A DNA stretch of 64,000 nucleotides from a virus. Shown in pieces: positions 9,301 to 17,095 of the stretch (position 1 is its first letter; each line of letters starts with the position of its first letter). The DNA lies in the IMG/VR virus record IMGVR_UViG_3300032092_000023, positions 1 through 64,000 of that record, one strand, 5' to 3'. The notes under the pieces were generated by a model that was given only the letters and a program-made list of their open reading frames with translations, was not told the origin of the DNA and searched no databases. A program made the translations under genes and the position numbers.

Positions 9301-10662
9301 TAAAACAAGTATCAAAGCGCCAATTGCTAAAATGGTAACCAATGCACCTACTATTGCTCTTTCGGCAAAAAAGCCGGTTGCTATAAAGACCGCCATCAGA
9401 ATAGCAATAGGTTTCGCAATATCTTGTAAAACTTGTGCAGCGGCCTTGGCAGTAGTGAGTTTTTTACCAACTAAATCTAAAACAAATATCATACCCGCAA
9501 TGGCCAGTATGGTTACCAATGCACCAATTGCGATTTCTTTTACAAAATAGCTAGCAACGATAAAGGTTAAGACAAATATTGCTGCACCTATTGCAATCTT
9601 ATTCAGTGAAAGAAGACCCGCATCAATTGGACCAATAAACTTGTTAATAAGAGCAAATGCGGCAATCATACCGCCAATAGCTAAAATGGTAACCAACGCA
9701 CCCATTGCAATTTCCGTTACAAAATAGCTAGCAAGAATAAAGGTTAAGACAAACAAGGCTGCACCTATCGCAATCTTATTCAATGAAGCAAGACCCTTAT
9801 CAATTGGACCGACGGCCTTATTAATCAGTCCAAATACCATAAGCATTGCTCCAACAACAAGAATGAAAACCAGAGCACCCATTGCGATTGTTGGTCCAAG
9901 CAAGCTATAAAAAATCATGGCTAATCCAAAGAGAGCTGCGCCCTTTGCCATATTAAGTACCGCTTGAATACCTTCGGTGGTTTCCGGTTCTAATGTTGCA
10001 GCTTGAGATAAAACCGATGATATTCCTCCAACTATATAAACAAACGCCAACGCACCTAGTGCAATTATTGGAGCAGCTATGCTATAAAAAATCATGGCTA
10101 ATCCAAAGAGGGCTGCACCCTTTGCCATGTCAAGCACTGCTTGAATACCATCGGTTGTTTCTGGTGCTAGCGTAGCTGATTTAGCTAAAATGCTTGTCAT
10201 TGCTACAATGGTAGCAGAAAATAGCATAGCGCCAATAAAAGAAATTGGCGCGATAATAGCAATAAGTGCCATCTCAACCATAAATTTCCCCGCACCTTTT
10301 GTAACAACCTCTATCATTTTACTGATAGAATCAATTTCTTTTACCGTTGCATTGTTTGCCGCTTCTTTAATCCCTTCTGATATGTCAACTATAATTTTTG
10401 CTATGTTTTTTCCCAGATCCTCATCTACATCTCCAGACTTATTAATTGCTTCTATTAACGGCGTCATTGCCGTTGCTAATGAACTAAGATTTTGTACGTC
10501 TTCTGCATTGGTTTTACTTGCTTTACCACCGCCTTTTTCATCCTTTCCCTCCTTCTTACTACGATCAGCAGCCTGCCCTTTTTCCATTAACTTTTCCATT
10601 CGTAAGTTAATGTTAATTAGCTGGTCCAATTTTTGGGTGACCGCTGCTGCTCCTTGGTTCAT
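6331..10662 (-). CDS. Probable tail tape measure protein, 1443 aa
   Basis: The longest gene in the window. It starts with about 110 helical, charged residues, then has a long central part (about residues 125-650) of repeated hydrophobic helices with recurring units such as LNKIAIGAALFVLTFILASYF and GALVTILAIGGMI. The C-terminal half has three tandem repeats of about 110 residues (each with KAAxxNIKAILG ... GYIExGxxxxxKxSxSLxNLAxGVYKMASLE) and ends in a Ser/Ala/Lys/Gln-rich linker. Great length, helical repeats, membrane-active segments and a place after sheath, tube and chaperone-like genes are typical of tape measure proteins, which set tail length. T4 gp29 is 590 aa, so a longer tail is implied if the identity is right. 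No sequence motif proves it. Confidence 0.6.
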   Translation of the reverse strand: MNQGAAAVTQKLDQLININLRMEKLMEKGQAADRSKKEGKDEKGGGKASKTNAEDVQNLSSLATAMTPLIEAINKSGDVDEDLGKNIAKIIVDISEGIKEAANNATVKEIDSISKMIEVVTKGAGKFMVEMALIAIIAPISFIGAMLFSATIVAMTSILAKSATLAPETTDGIQAVLDMAKGAALFGLAMIFYSIAAPIIALGALAFVYIVGGISSVLSQAATLEPETTEGIQAVLNMAKGAALFGLAMIFYSLLGPTIAMGALVFILVVGAMLMVFGLINKAVGPIDKGLASLNKIAIGAALFVLTFILASYFVTEIAMGALVTILAIGGMIAAFALINKFIGPIDAGLLSLNKIAIGAAIFVLTFIVASYFVKEIAIGALVTILAIAGMIFVLDLVGKKLTTAKAAAQVLQDIAKPIAILMAVFIATGFFAERAIVGALVTILAIGALILVLKFVSKDSKNIKVAAKVLEDIAKPIAILMAVFIATGYFAKEAAIGAIVTSIAIGLISAVTYGVGKFKKEISAGAKALDELIIPLLAFTAAIFVWSTIKDWDNVLLGGIAVAGAIVVLGLAAYVLGQPTVEPFAILGAGVLVVLAASLLIFSIALLILSKVKVTEEWADSIGYTFVVLGGAAAVMGFMSPLIVLGAIAMLTLAGPLILLAFSLAAFKKVKFTKTDGDNIGHAISSVISGFANTSILDALDAAATAQLVDVMSDGIIKLSSGLTDFKKVKYTEKDGVLIKDAIKSVVVAFSDAFEDLTFAKWMKISYGIDMLTKMGSAIAALAEGVGRMANLEVIEYEVINKGTPDQKLVAKGSRKLKESDFKAASDNIKAILGIDDKGEYGLINTLVAFGKAVDQGSNWFSNGYIETGLDMFTKLSSSLGNLAEGVYKMASLEIVTMGVIAPGTKDAKLVPTGSMKLDATHFKAAAENIKAILGIRGDGNGLIDVLTEFGRSMTAGEGIFSGGYIEKGIEGLSKISGSLTNLADGVYKMASLEVVTMGIIAPGTKDAKLVPTGSTKLNETHFAAAAANIGTILNALVEPLDKFGREMDGYFSGYVGEGIEGMAKLSSPLVELADLIIKIGGGQIEQKVVHTDPKTGAPMLIPGKVIDFKAALASAKVSLTDMLNFLPNQLVIFSKKYETISDSIESGLAGIDTMRAGLEDSVVPSIEMMSKAIETYVKANETLAKLSAFKTTPEDIIIEFVNKMMTLSGSTVALTMSEIIVPAMDDFLTAADKYSQAAGLFDSTLQYTQKPADMIIAFSSSMDKLGLTISTRMNDKTLKQFTTFNTQMTRLAVIASPFERFVKSFGDMAKHMGVFAKNFSVMDANGIMAFKDWTDSMVLISKVDINKSAAIIDFVNKIVDGAFGGGTSSTSAEKSPQDYSAGDKKAAINSQNEKAPAAGKPAAAQPQKASIDTKGIEAAIKNAFLNLNIETIRTGKIITGS
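7320..8340 (-). repeat. Three tandem ~110-aa repeats within the tape measure gene
   Basis: Near-identical DNA blocks recur about 300 bp apart (for example around 7621 and 7921, both coding for APGTKDAKLVPTGS). Each unit encodes a conserved helix pair with a variable glycine-rich insert. Recent duplication or gene conversion is indicated by identity at synonymous sites. Confidence 0.75.
9170..10190 (-). repeat. Repeated hydrophobic-helix units in the tape measure gene
   Basis: Recurring blocks encode the same pair of hydrophobic helices; for example the stretches around 9901 and 10081 share long near-identical runs, as do those around 9180 and 9360 and around 9540 and 9720. The units look like serial duplications of a transmembrane hairpin. 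Confidence 0.7.
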
Positions 10663-10681
10663 TCTATATAAGTATGTTTTT

Positions 10682-10690
10682 GTATATATC
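10682..10690 (-). promoter_or_regulatory. Late promoter box (GATATATAC)
   Basis: Minus-strand GATATATAC 20 nt upstream of the tape measure ATG at 10662. Same box as before tube, sheath and portal. Confidence 0.65.
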
Positions 10691-10724
10691 CTTTTCTTTA
10701 ATAAATAGAAAAAACAACACTACT

Positions 10725-11168
10725 ATGAAAGATAGACAAATAATTATTGTTGGCGTGATATCTATGGCAGTAACACTCATTACAACTATTGTAGCGGTAA
10801 TAGAAGGTATTACGCTGTCTTCTTTAGCAGGTACTGTATATGAGCCCTTGCTTTTGCTATCAAGTGCTTCTACCGCACTGTCATTTTTCTTGACTAAAAA
10901 ATGGGTAATCCCTTCACTATTTATTACTGTGTTAGCGTCCTTTTCGGTTCACGTGTTTCCTACTGTACATAACGTGTCAGCAACACTTTTTTACGTATCA
11001 GCATTTATAATTATCTTTTTAGATAAGCATATACGGTGGTATAGGTTTATGCTATTAATACCATTTGCTTTTGCTATTTATAGTCTTTTAGCATTTGAGG
11101 TTGCTTCCAATTTGATATTGGTTATGTATCACATTTATTATGTAATTAAACGTCTACAAGCAAAATAA
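10725..11168 (+). CDS. Plus-strand membrane protein, unknown
   Basis: 147 aa from the ATG at 10725 (MKDRQIIIVGVIS), chosen over an upstream in-frame ATG at 10674 because it has an A-rich leader (AAAAAACAACACTACT) like other starts here. It has four or five hydrophobic segments spanning nearly the whole protein and a basic C-terminus (KRLQAK). It is the only gene on this strand in the first 61 kb and sits between the tape measure gene and the chaperone-like gene. No function recognised; an imported cargo gene (for example superinfection exclusion) is possible. Confidence 0.65.
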   Translation: MKDRQIIIVGVISMAVTLITTIVAVIEGITLSSLAGTVYEPLLLLSSASTALSFFLTKKWVIPSLFITVLASFSVHVFPTVHNVSATLFYVSAFIIIFLDKHIRWYRFMLLIPFAFAIYSLLAFEVASNLILVMYHIYYVIKRLQAK

Positions 11169-11185
11169 GAGGGCCGGAGCCCTCT
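11168..11185. terminator. Hairpin between convergent genes
   Basis: A perfect 7-bp stem AGAGGGC/GCCCTCT with loop CGGA lies in the 18-nt gap between the plus-strand membrane gene and the minus-strand gene ending at 11187. It can serve both directions; T-rich flanks are modest on each side. Confidence 0.6.
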
Positions 11186-11186
11186 A

Positions 11187-11546
11187 TTATAATTTGAATC
11201 CTCCAAGATTAGGTAGAGACGGTGTTGGAAGTTTTCCACCCGCGCCTTTCATCATCCGGTTTGCGTCTCTCATCATTGATGATTGATCAAACTTTGGCAT
11301 GTTTTCTGATTGGTCTTCTTCTCTTCTCTTGTTTTGATTGTTTTCTTTATCATTCCAATCTTTAAGTTTTTCCATCAAGATTTCTGCTCGATAAAACTCC
11401 ATTGCATCGAGTTTATCAGGCGGTAGACGTAGAACTTTAAGAAAGATAAACTCAACATCAAACCAATTCTCCAAAGATATCTGAAATAAGGAAAATAGAC
11501 TTGATTCCTCCGGGAAAGTTGAGCGGCGCGGTAGCCTCCTGACCAC
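11187..11546 (-). CDS. Probable tail assembly chaperone, second reading frame (gp51/GT-like)
   Basis: A 119-codon open frame overlapping the 3' 89 nt of the gp26-like gene in the +1 (or -2) frame. The first ATG is only at codon 49, so the open frame begins with GTG, or the region is reached by frameshifting from the upstream gene. The core (NWFDVEFIFLKVLRLPPDKLDAMEFYRAE is about residues 27-55) looks like a genuine folded domain and is already protein-like before that ATG. The C-terminus is Asn/Lys/Met-rich and disordered. In many tailed phages the gene pair between tube and tape measure makes a chaperone and a frameshifted longer form; position and overlap fit, but the slippery site is not certain (CCCG at the overlap is a candidate). 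Confidence 0.5.
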   Translation of the reverse strand: MVRRLPRRSTFPEESSLFSLFQISLENWFDVEFIFLKVLRLPPDKLDAMEFYRAEILMEKLKDWNDKENNQNKRREEDQSENMPKFDQSSMMRDANRMMKGAGGKLPTPSLPNLGGFKL

Positions 11547-12462
11547 CGCTGTTGAAATATCTTACCTGAGGTTTAATTGAAGAAGACAGGATTTCAATAA
11601 GTTTATCCATCACAGATATTTTTATTAGAGACCAGGTATATGAATCTTGTACTGCTTTATCGTATGTTGTTTGATTAACAGACTTCCAATCAGGGAAAAG
11701 AAACGAAGCGTATTTGGTAAATGCCTTGTCAAACGTTTGCCCTGCTTGTTGTTTGCTTTTTAAGAAATTCTTAATAAACATTACAGTACCTAAAGACGGC
11801 ATGTAAATATTAAAGGCTTCCCCGTTTTTCATATTAATTTTAAAGCAGCGTTCATCTGAACTATAATACTTCATTAAACGATCATCTGGATTAAAATAGT
11901 CAATGACATCTTTGTTCACTTCAATTTTTTCTTCAATACCATCGTCACCCGATGCGTTAATAAAGATACGGTTTTCGCCGTTCTTGAAAGTAAAATCACG
12001 AATTGCAAAGATTAGATAGAATCGGTCAATCTCAATGATATCCTTATACGATCCAGGTTTACCTGGCACTTTAATTTTACAGCATTTCTCAATGATAAAG
12101 TTTAGCATGTCATCAATACCAAGAAGGTCATTTTCATCAATCGTAGACCAGTGACGAATCTCAGCAACCGTAGCTGCACGAATAGCAACTTGTGTACCTG
12201 AATCGTAAAAGAATCCTTGCGATGGTAAATTTTCTAGTGGCACGTTTTTCCAACCTAATTCAGCGGCTAGATTTGTAGTATCTTCGTACACTTTGTATTT
12301 TTCTGCTTTGCCTATTGAAGTAATGGTTGCAGCATCTTCAGCCGCGGCTGATGTTTTTACAGTACTAAATAACTGTTCTTCTTTTTCCGCAAGAATCTTA
12401 GACTCTTGTTCAAGTTTATTCTTAAAGTCTTCGTTTTCTTGCGTATTCATTTCGTTTGACAT
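11458..12462 (-). CDS. T4 gp26-like baseplate/tail assembly protein
   Basis: 334 aa. Residues about 78-135 (ENLPSQGFFYDSGTQVAIRAATVAEIRHW, in parts, then DDMLNFIIEKCCKI) follow the pattern LPSkGxFYxxGTxixiRxxTvxExxxxS...IxxxLxxC of the T4 gp26-type baseplate protein family. The protein lies between the tail tube and the tape measure, where tail chaperones are encoded, and overlaps the next frame. The N-terminal 60 residues are charged and probably flexible. A middle-type AAGAAC element and a TATATAA box lie upstream. Confidence 0.6.
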   Translation of the reverse strand: MSNEMNTQENEDFKNKLEQESKILAEKEEQLFSTVKTSAAAEDAATITSIGKAEKYKVYEDTTNLAAELGWKNVPLENLPSQGFFYDSGTQVAIRAATVAEIRHWSTIDENDLLGIDDMLNFIIEKCCKIKVPGKPGSYKDIIEIDRFYLIFAIRDFTFKNGENRIFINASGDDGIEEKIEVNKDVIDYFNPDDRLMKYYSSDERCFKINMKNGEAFNIYMPSLGTVMFIKNFLKSKQQAGQTFDKAFTKYASFLFPDWKSVNQTTYDKAVQDSYTWSLIKISVMDKLIEILSSSIKPQVRYFNSGGQEATAPLNFPGGIKSIFLISDIFGELV

Positions 12463-12481
12463 AATAAAGTTATTTTTTCAA

Positions 12482-12511
12482 TTTATATATCGCACAAAGA
12501 AAAAGGTTCTT
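12482..12511 (-). promoter_or_regulatory. Promoter with AAGAAC element and GATATATAA box
   Basis: Minus strand: AAGAAC, 16 nt including CTTTGTG, then TATATAAATTG, about 20 nt before the ATG at 12462. It combines the middle-type upstream element with a late-type box, so it could be read by both forms of RNA polymerase. Confidence 0.5.
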
Positions 12512-12530
12512 GGATTTCTTAAAAAAACAA

Positions 12531-12555
12531 AAAGAGAGGCAATGAGCCTCTCTTT
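12531..12555 (-). terminator. Intrinsic terminator after tail tube gene
   Basis: A 10-bp perfect stem AAAGAGAGGC/GCCTCTCTTT with a 5-nt loop, followed on the minus strand by a T-rich tail. It ends transcripts of the tube gene just before the next promoter. Confidence 0.8.
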
Positions 12556-12576
12556 GTAAATTTGTTAAAACAGTTC

Positions 12577-13134
12577 TTAAAGAATCGTTTCTTCCCAGTA
12601 ATCGCAGCGAAGAGTGAATCCAGTAATACGATAGATTTCGTTATCGCCGTAGTCACTAGTAATCGGCGTAAGTGGTGTTGTAGGAAAGCAGACAGGAAAC
12701 TTCAATTGACGGAAGATATCGCCATTCTTATTAAAATAGTTAATGATCATTGGCCCACCTGTATAGTCTTTCTTTAATCCCATACGTCCAGTAAGTGGAT
12801 CATAGATTAAATCGCACCATTTACGAAGAGCTTTATAGACATACATGCTGTTTGCTTCATTCAAGTTAACTTCAAAATCAAGAGCAATATCACAGGTTGT
12901 GTTATCAACCATACCACCAGCAAACGATCGCTTAGCTGATTTATATTTTTGCTCAACAATTTCAGGTAAACGATTTACGTCAACGCCATCAACTTTAAGA
13001 ACGTTTTCCATAACTAGGCTCCAGTCAGATACTGCTGGGGGTGGTTGCAAAGTAACTTCGAACTGTGCGTTATACACAGGCTCGAATTTGTTCATTGCAG
13101 CCTTGGAATTTCTATAATGCGGTAGTCCTGCCAT
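12577..13134 (-). CDS. Tail tube protein (gp19-like)
   Basis: 185 aa, close to T4 gp19 (163 aa). The order of elements fits phage tube proteins: an early strand with FEVTL, the loop KVDGVDVNRLPEIVEQKYKSA in parts, the alternating-strand region DIALDFEVNLNEAN, the helix MYVYKALRKWCDLIYDPLTG, and a final strand ITGFTLRCDYWEE. Tube monomers stack as hexameric rings inside the sheath to form the DNA channel. It directly follows the sheath gene, as in most myoviruses, with its own late box upstream and a strong terminator downstream. Confidence 0.8.
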   Translation of the reverse strand: MAGLPHYRNSKAAMNKFEPVYNAQFEVTLQPPPAVSDWSLVMENVLKVDGVDVNRLPEIVEQKYKSAKRSFAGGMVDNTTCDIALDFEVNLNEANSMYVYKALRKWCDLIYDPLTGRMGLKKDYTGGPMIINYFNKNGDIFRQLKFPVCFPTTPLTPITSDYGDNEIYRITGFTLRCDYWEETIL

Positions 13135-13157
13135 TTCAGATTTCTTTTATTTTCTTT

Positions 13158-13166
13158 GTATATATC
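13158..13166 (-). promoter_or_regulatory. Late promoter box (GATATATAC)
   Basis: Minus-strand GATATATAC 24 nt upstream of the tube ATG, placed in the short gap after the sheath stop. It would allow extra tube synthesis relative to sheath. Confidence 0.65.
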
Positions 13167-13169
13167 TTA

Positions 13170-16100
13170 TTAAACAGATGCAAATCCACCTGTTGCGATA
13201 GCTCCTGTCTTAAGAACAGTTATACGATTAATGAATTTCTGTAATCCTCGAGCAGGTTCGATTCCTATGTCAAGAATACCGAAATTTTGATCGATGATTT
13301 CAGGTGTGTTATTAGTTTCATCCATAATTACTGAGTAATCATAGATTCCTCCGCCGTTACGAACCACATCAAGATATGTTTCTACCAGAGTACGGATCTC
13401 CAAACGAGTAGATGCGTCGTTGAATTCAAACAAGTAGTTTTGCAAGATTTCAATTACCGCTTCTTCAATTGTAATTAACAAGTCCCTTACGTGTAAGTTA
13501 TTGAAAGCAGAGATAGTTCTTTGGTAAGCAGTTTGGTTAGCAAAAATCATTGGACCAACATTACGAACCACCACGATAGGGTTAAGACCGATTGGTTCAA
13601 GGTATTCGCGATCTTTAAGTAAGAAGTCGTATTCCATACCTACGAACTTTGGATTCGAGATTACACCGCGGCGAGGGCCAGCAACGATTGCATAAGGTTG
13701 ACCGTTGATAAACTTACGAATAAAGTTGTTTGATACGTCAGCGGCTGGCGGAATGCTCTTGTTCTTGCCATCTTCACGAATGATGATGTTAGGAGTAAAT
13801 ACACCAATAAATTTTGCACCTTGTTCTTCATCAGGTAAACCCCAAGTATAGCTTGGTCCTAATGTAAGATTACCGCCGGTTGCGATATATTCAGTGTTAA
13901 GCACTGGTTTCGGATTCCCCGTTTGCGCATCAGGTAGTTCAGTGAATCGTGGATCATTGCTTGCCTGAAACTCTGCCATTGAAGGAGCGTTTAAGATTGC
14001 CATACACTGTAAACGATTCTTAGCCAAACGACTGAGGTATTGTTTAGGTCCCATTCCTGGTTCAAGACCTCCGTTGAATGTATCTACAATATAACGGAAT
14101 TGAATTACGTCTCGGCTAGAAAGAGTGACACCTACTTGTGTATTCTCCAGAACTCCTAAGATTTTCTCTAGTTGTGCTGGCGATCCAGGTAAGTGATATT
14201 CTGTTAGCTTAAACCCAGAAAGGTTAGTAAATTGGTAGCGATCAACGAATTTCTGAATTGGAGTAAACTTGGTTACGTAATTGATACCACTTAAAGTAGT
14301 AACACCAGGAACTTCAAGAACTGAATACTCAAAGAAAGGAGCACCAGTTATTGGGTCAAGTTTTTTCACCTTTGCAGTAATACGAGTTAGCTTAGGGTTA
14401 TTGATATCATTGTTAACCAAGAAGTCGCCAATGTTAATCTTAGCACCATTAGCATTTGTTAGCTTAAAGGTTTTTCCACCGCCATAAATTCCAGGCGCTT
14501 CAATAGCAACGTTTTCGCTGATATTCTTTGCAAGCGAAGAGTAAATAGCAAAAAGGTTTTCACTAATCACCGGCGCAATCTGTACTGCAGTGTCAACGTA
14601 TGTTGCGTTAAGAGCAGCAAAAGATTCGTTTGCGGGATTAAGAAGTTGCGAATCCGCAAACTCACGAAGTCTAGCACCTACTAAACCGTAAGCAAGCTTA
14701 GAGTATGGATCTTGCGATTGACTCCAAACGATGTCGGAATTAAGGTAATTATACTGAGAAGATCCTACGCCGTATTTTACTCTGTCACCGTCAACGACCA
14801 AACCAGCTACAATGTTCTTTGCAAGTTTAGCGCCAGGGAATGCTTCAATATAAGCAAGAGTAGTAATATCGGATTGTTCCACATTATACAGAGCAGGTGA
14901 TGCTGCAATAGAAAGAACCTTTCCGCGGAAGAATTGTCCTCCAGGAAGTGTAAAGCGAATTACATCACCAACTGCAGCTCCGTTTAACAAGAAAGGATTC
15001 CCTCCTGTTGCGTTGTCCACAACATATAATTGACGGAATGTAATACTTCCACTGTCTAAGTCAACAGCAGGAGTACCAAATCCTGGGTTAATGATGTTAC
15101 CCGCAGAATAAGCGTTGTCAGCAGTTTCGTTATAGATTTCTACAAGGTTTGATGCAGATGCTGTAACGGTTTGACCTAAACCTTCAATGCTAGTGAATTC
15201 AGCAGCTGGTTCAAAAATGTAACCAAACTGATTTCCTGGGAAGATGTTAAGATCAGGAACTAAGAATAAGTTAGCGCCAGCAACAGATGCTTTATAAAGA
15301 GAAACTTTAATATCAGAAGGCTGTACAAATGCTGAGAATTCATCAGCAGCAAATCCACCTACGCACCATTTATTAAGGAAGAGGGGTCCTCCTGTTGAAG
15401 GTGATACGCTGATTACAATTCTATCAACACCCGCAGAAACTGCTGCAGTGAAAGATGCCACTTCAAAGTACTTAGCATATCCAGCAGACTCTACCAAGAT
15501 AACATCTCCAGATGCAGGTGTTAAGTTTGTATAGCTAGAAATATCTAGCGTGTTTGCTGTCACCGGAATTGCTGCAAGAATAGTTTCCTCAATATAATCT
15601 GATTCCGCGCCTGTACCGTATGAATTATAGTAAGCGTTATTGGTATGAAGTGGAGAGCTAAGTTGAACCTGTAACTCTGTACCAGTGTCAATTACATTTT
15701 CCACTTTAACATAATCATTCGCCAATGTACTGTTAATGATATTATCAGTACCAGCTGTTCTAATTAAAGAGTTCTTAGTTAAACCGTCAAGAATTGCTTC
15801 CCATTGTGAAGGTGTGAAAGTAGTATCACCAGGAATTGGTTTTGGAAGAACAAGAACGTTACCAAACTTACCGCTAGTTCCTCCGTAAGGGTATGATTTA
15901 ACGTAAGGTACCGCAGAGCCACTAGCTGGATCGTATGATTTTAAAACCAATTCTGTGTTATCGAGATTACCGTCTTTACCAGTGAAAGACATAATGCTCT
16001 TAATTGGAGTATTGTATGATAAGAAATCAAGAGTATCATCGGTTGTGTTGATAAGATTGTTGCCAATCATATCTACCTTATACTTAGAGTTTGCGTAATC

Positions 16101-17012
16101 GCTTAGTGCATCTTCATTAAGATTAAGGAATAGGCCGGTTAATGCAACGTTTGAGTTAACGATAACATCAATTGATACGTTTGAACCGTTATTGTCAAGG
16201 AAGTTTGGAATGATACACCCAGTGAAAGAACCTAAGAGGGTAATTCCATCTGCGGATAAGAATGCGTCAAGACGATCAACTCTAATTCCACGATTATCAA
16301 AGAATTTGCTATAAGTAGGATCTTTAGCCAATAGAGAGTTTTCCGTCCAATTGCCTTTTACGATGTAAATGTCAACAAAGTAATCTGACATAAAATCTTT
16401 AGGATAAACGTAAGGTGGGATTTCATTTCCTCCGTAGTATTCTTCCGCAGTTACATTATACTGTGATGCGTTTAATGACTTGCGAATAATGATACTAACA
16501 GACTGCTGCGCTAGATTGACTACGTTAAACAGACGTCCGCGATTTGATGGCTTGCTATCAACGGTTGCCTGTAAATAATCTACATCTGGGAACCAAAATC
16601 TTTCTTTATTATAGAAAGATGCGTAGAGAGCACGTGTTAAGTTTCCGTTTTGCTCGTCAGATGCCAAAGCAAAAGAACGGTAATCTATTGCATCGCCACC
16701 TTCATTAACCGGTACATTATTTAACGGTAAAAGGTTTAATGCAAAGATAGGTCCAGTTGACAAGCAAGTTTCTACCGCTCTATGGAAAAAGGATCCACGT
16801 GCTTCGAGACCTAAGTCAATATTTCCGAAGATTCTTCTTGCTGAGCGAATGTCTCTTAAAAAAGTAGGAGCGTTAAAAGGGCCTAGCCTTGAAAACCCTA
16901 CCACTAGACGTATAGTCTGTGTTGAAACTACGATCCTTTCAGATGCATCGAATTCGATAGTGTAAATACCCGATGCTTTAAATCTATTCAGATCAAGTGT
17001 TAGTTTAGCCAT
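13170..17012 (-). CDS. Tail sheath protein, unusually large (1280 aa)
   Basis: N-terminus has the sheath pattern (residues about 30-60: RLVVGFSRLGPFNAPTFL and nearby) and the last 350 residues form the conserved sheath C-terminal domain: DVIQFRYIVDTF, the KNRLQCMAILNAPS segment, NPIVVVRNVGPMIFANQTAYQ and DLLITIEEAVIEILQNYLFE, ending in a strand for inter-subunit locking. T4 gp18 has 659 residues, so this protein is about twice that. The extra length is in the middle (about residues 150-900), rich in Asn, Ser, Gly, Thr and aromatic residues, which probably forms outward-facing decoration domains. It lies between TerL and tube with a late box upstream. Confidence 0.85.
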   Translation of the reverse strand: MAKLTLDLNRFKASGIYTIEFDASERIVVSTQTIRLVVGFSRLGPFNAPTFLRDIRSARRIFGNIDLGLEARGSFFHRAVETCLSTGPIFALNLLPLNNVPVNEGGDAIDYRSFALASDEQNGNLTRALYASFYNKERFWFPDVDYLQATVDSKPSNRGRLFNVVNLAQQSVSIIIRKSLNASQYNVTAEEYYGGNEIPPYVYPKDFMSDYFVDIYIVKGNWTENSLLAKDPTYSKFFDNRGIRVDRLDAFLSADGITLLGSFTGCIIPNFLDNNGSNVSIDVIVNSNVALTGLFLNLNEDALSDYANSKYKVDMIGNNLINTTDDTLDFLSYNTPIKSIMSFTGKDGNLDNTELVLKSYDPASGSAVPYVKSYPYGGTSGKFGNVLVLPKPIPGDTTFTPSQWEAILDGLTKNSLIRTAGTDNIINSTLANDYVKVENVIDTGTELQVQLSSPLHTNNAYYNSYGTGAESDYIEETILAAIPVTANTLDISSYTNLTPASGDVILVESAGYAKYFEVASFTAAVSAGVDRIVISVSPSTGGPLFLNKWCVGGFAADEFSAFVQPSDIKVSLYKASVAGANLFLVPDLNIFPGNQFGYIFEPAAEFTSIEGLGQTVTASASNLVEIYNETADNAYSAGNIINPGFGTPAVDLDSGSITFRQLYVVDNATGGNPFLLNGAAVGDVIRFTLPGGQFFRGKVLSIAASPALYNVEQSDITTLAYIEAFPGAKLAKNIVAGLVVDGDRVKYGVGSSQYNYLNSDIVWSQSQDPYSKLAYGLVGARLREFADSQLLNPANESFAALNATYVDTAVQIAPVISENLFAIYSSLAKNISENVAIEAPGIYGGGKTFKLTNANGAKINIGDFLVNNDINNPKLTRITAKVKKLDPITGAPFFEYSVLEVPGVTTLSGINYVTKFTPIQKFVDRYQFTNLSGFKLTEYHLPGSPAQLEKILGVLENTQVGVTLSSRDVIQFRYIVDTFNGGLEPGMGPKQYLSRLAKNRLQCMAILNAPSMAEFQASNDPRFTELPDAQTGNPKPVLNTEYIATGGNLTLGPSYTWGLPDEEQGAKFIGVFTPNIIIREDGKNKSIPPAADVSNNFIRKFINGQPYAIVAGPRRGVISNPKFVGMEYDFLLKDREYLEPIGLNPIVVVRNVGPMIFANQTAYQRTISAFNNLHVRDLLITIEEAVIEILQNYLFEFNDASTRLEIRTLVETYLDVVRNGGGIYDYSVIMDETNNTPEIIDQNFGILDIGIEPARGLQKFINRITVLKTGAIATGGFASV

Positions 17013-17056
17013 TCTTTTTGAATTATTTTTCTGGACAACTTATGTATCCTTACGAT

Positions 17057-17065
17057 CTATATATC
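17057..17065 (-). promoter_or_regulatory. Late promoter box (GATATATAG)
   Basis: Minus-strand GATATATAG 45 nt upstream of the sheath ATG, in the gap after TerL. Longest leader of the set. Confidence 0.55.
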
Positions 17066-17095
17066 TTCTTTATGTCAAGTAAATTGATAAGACGG

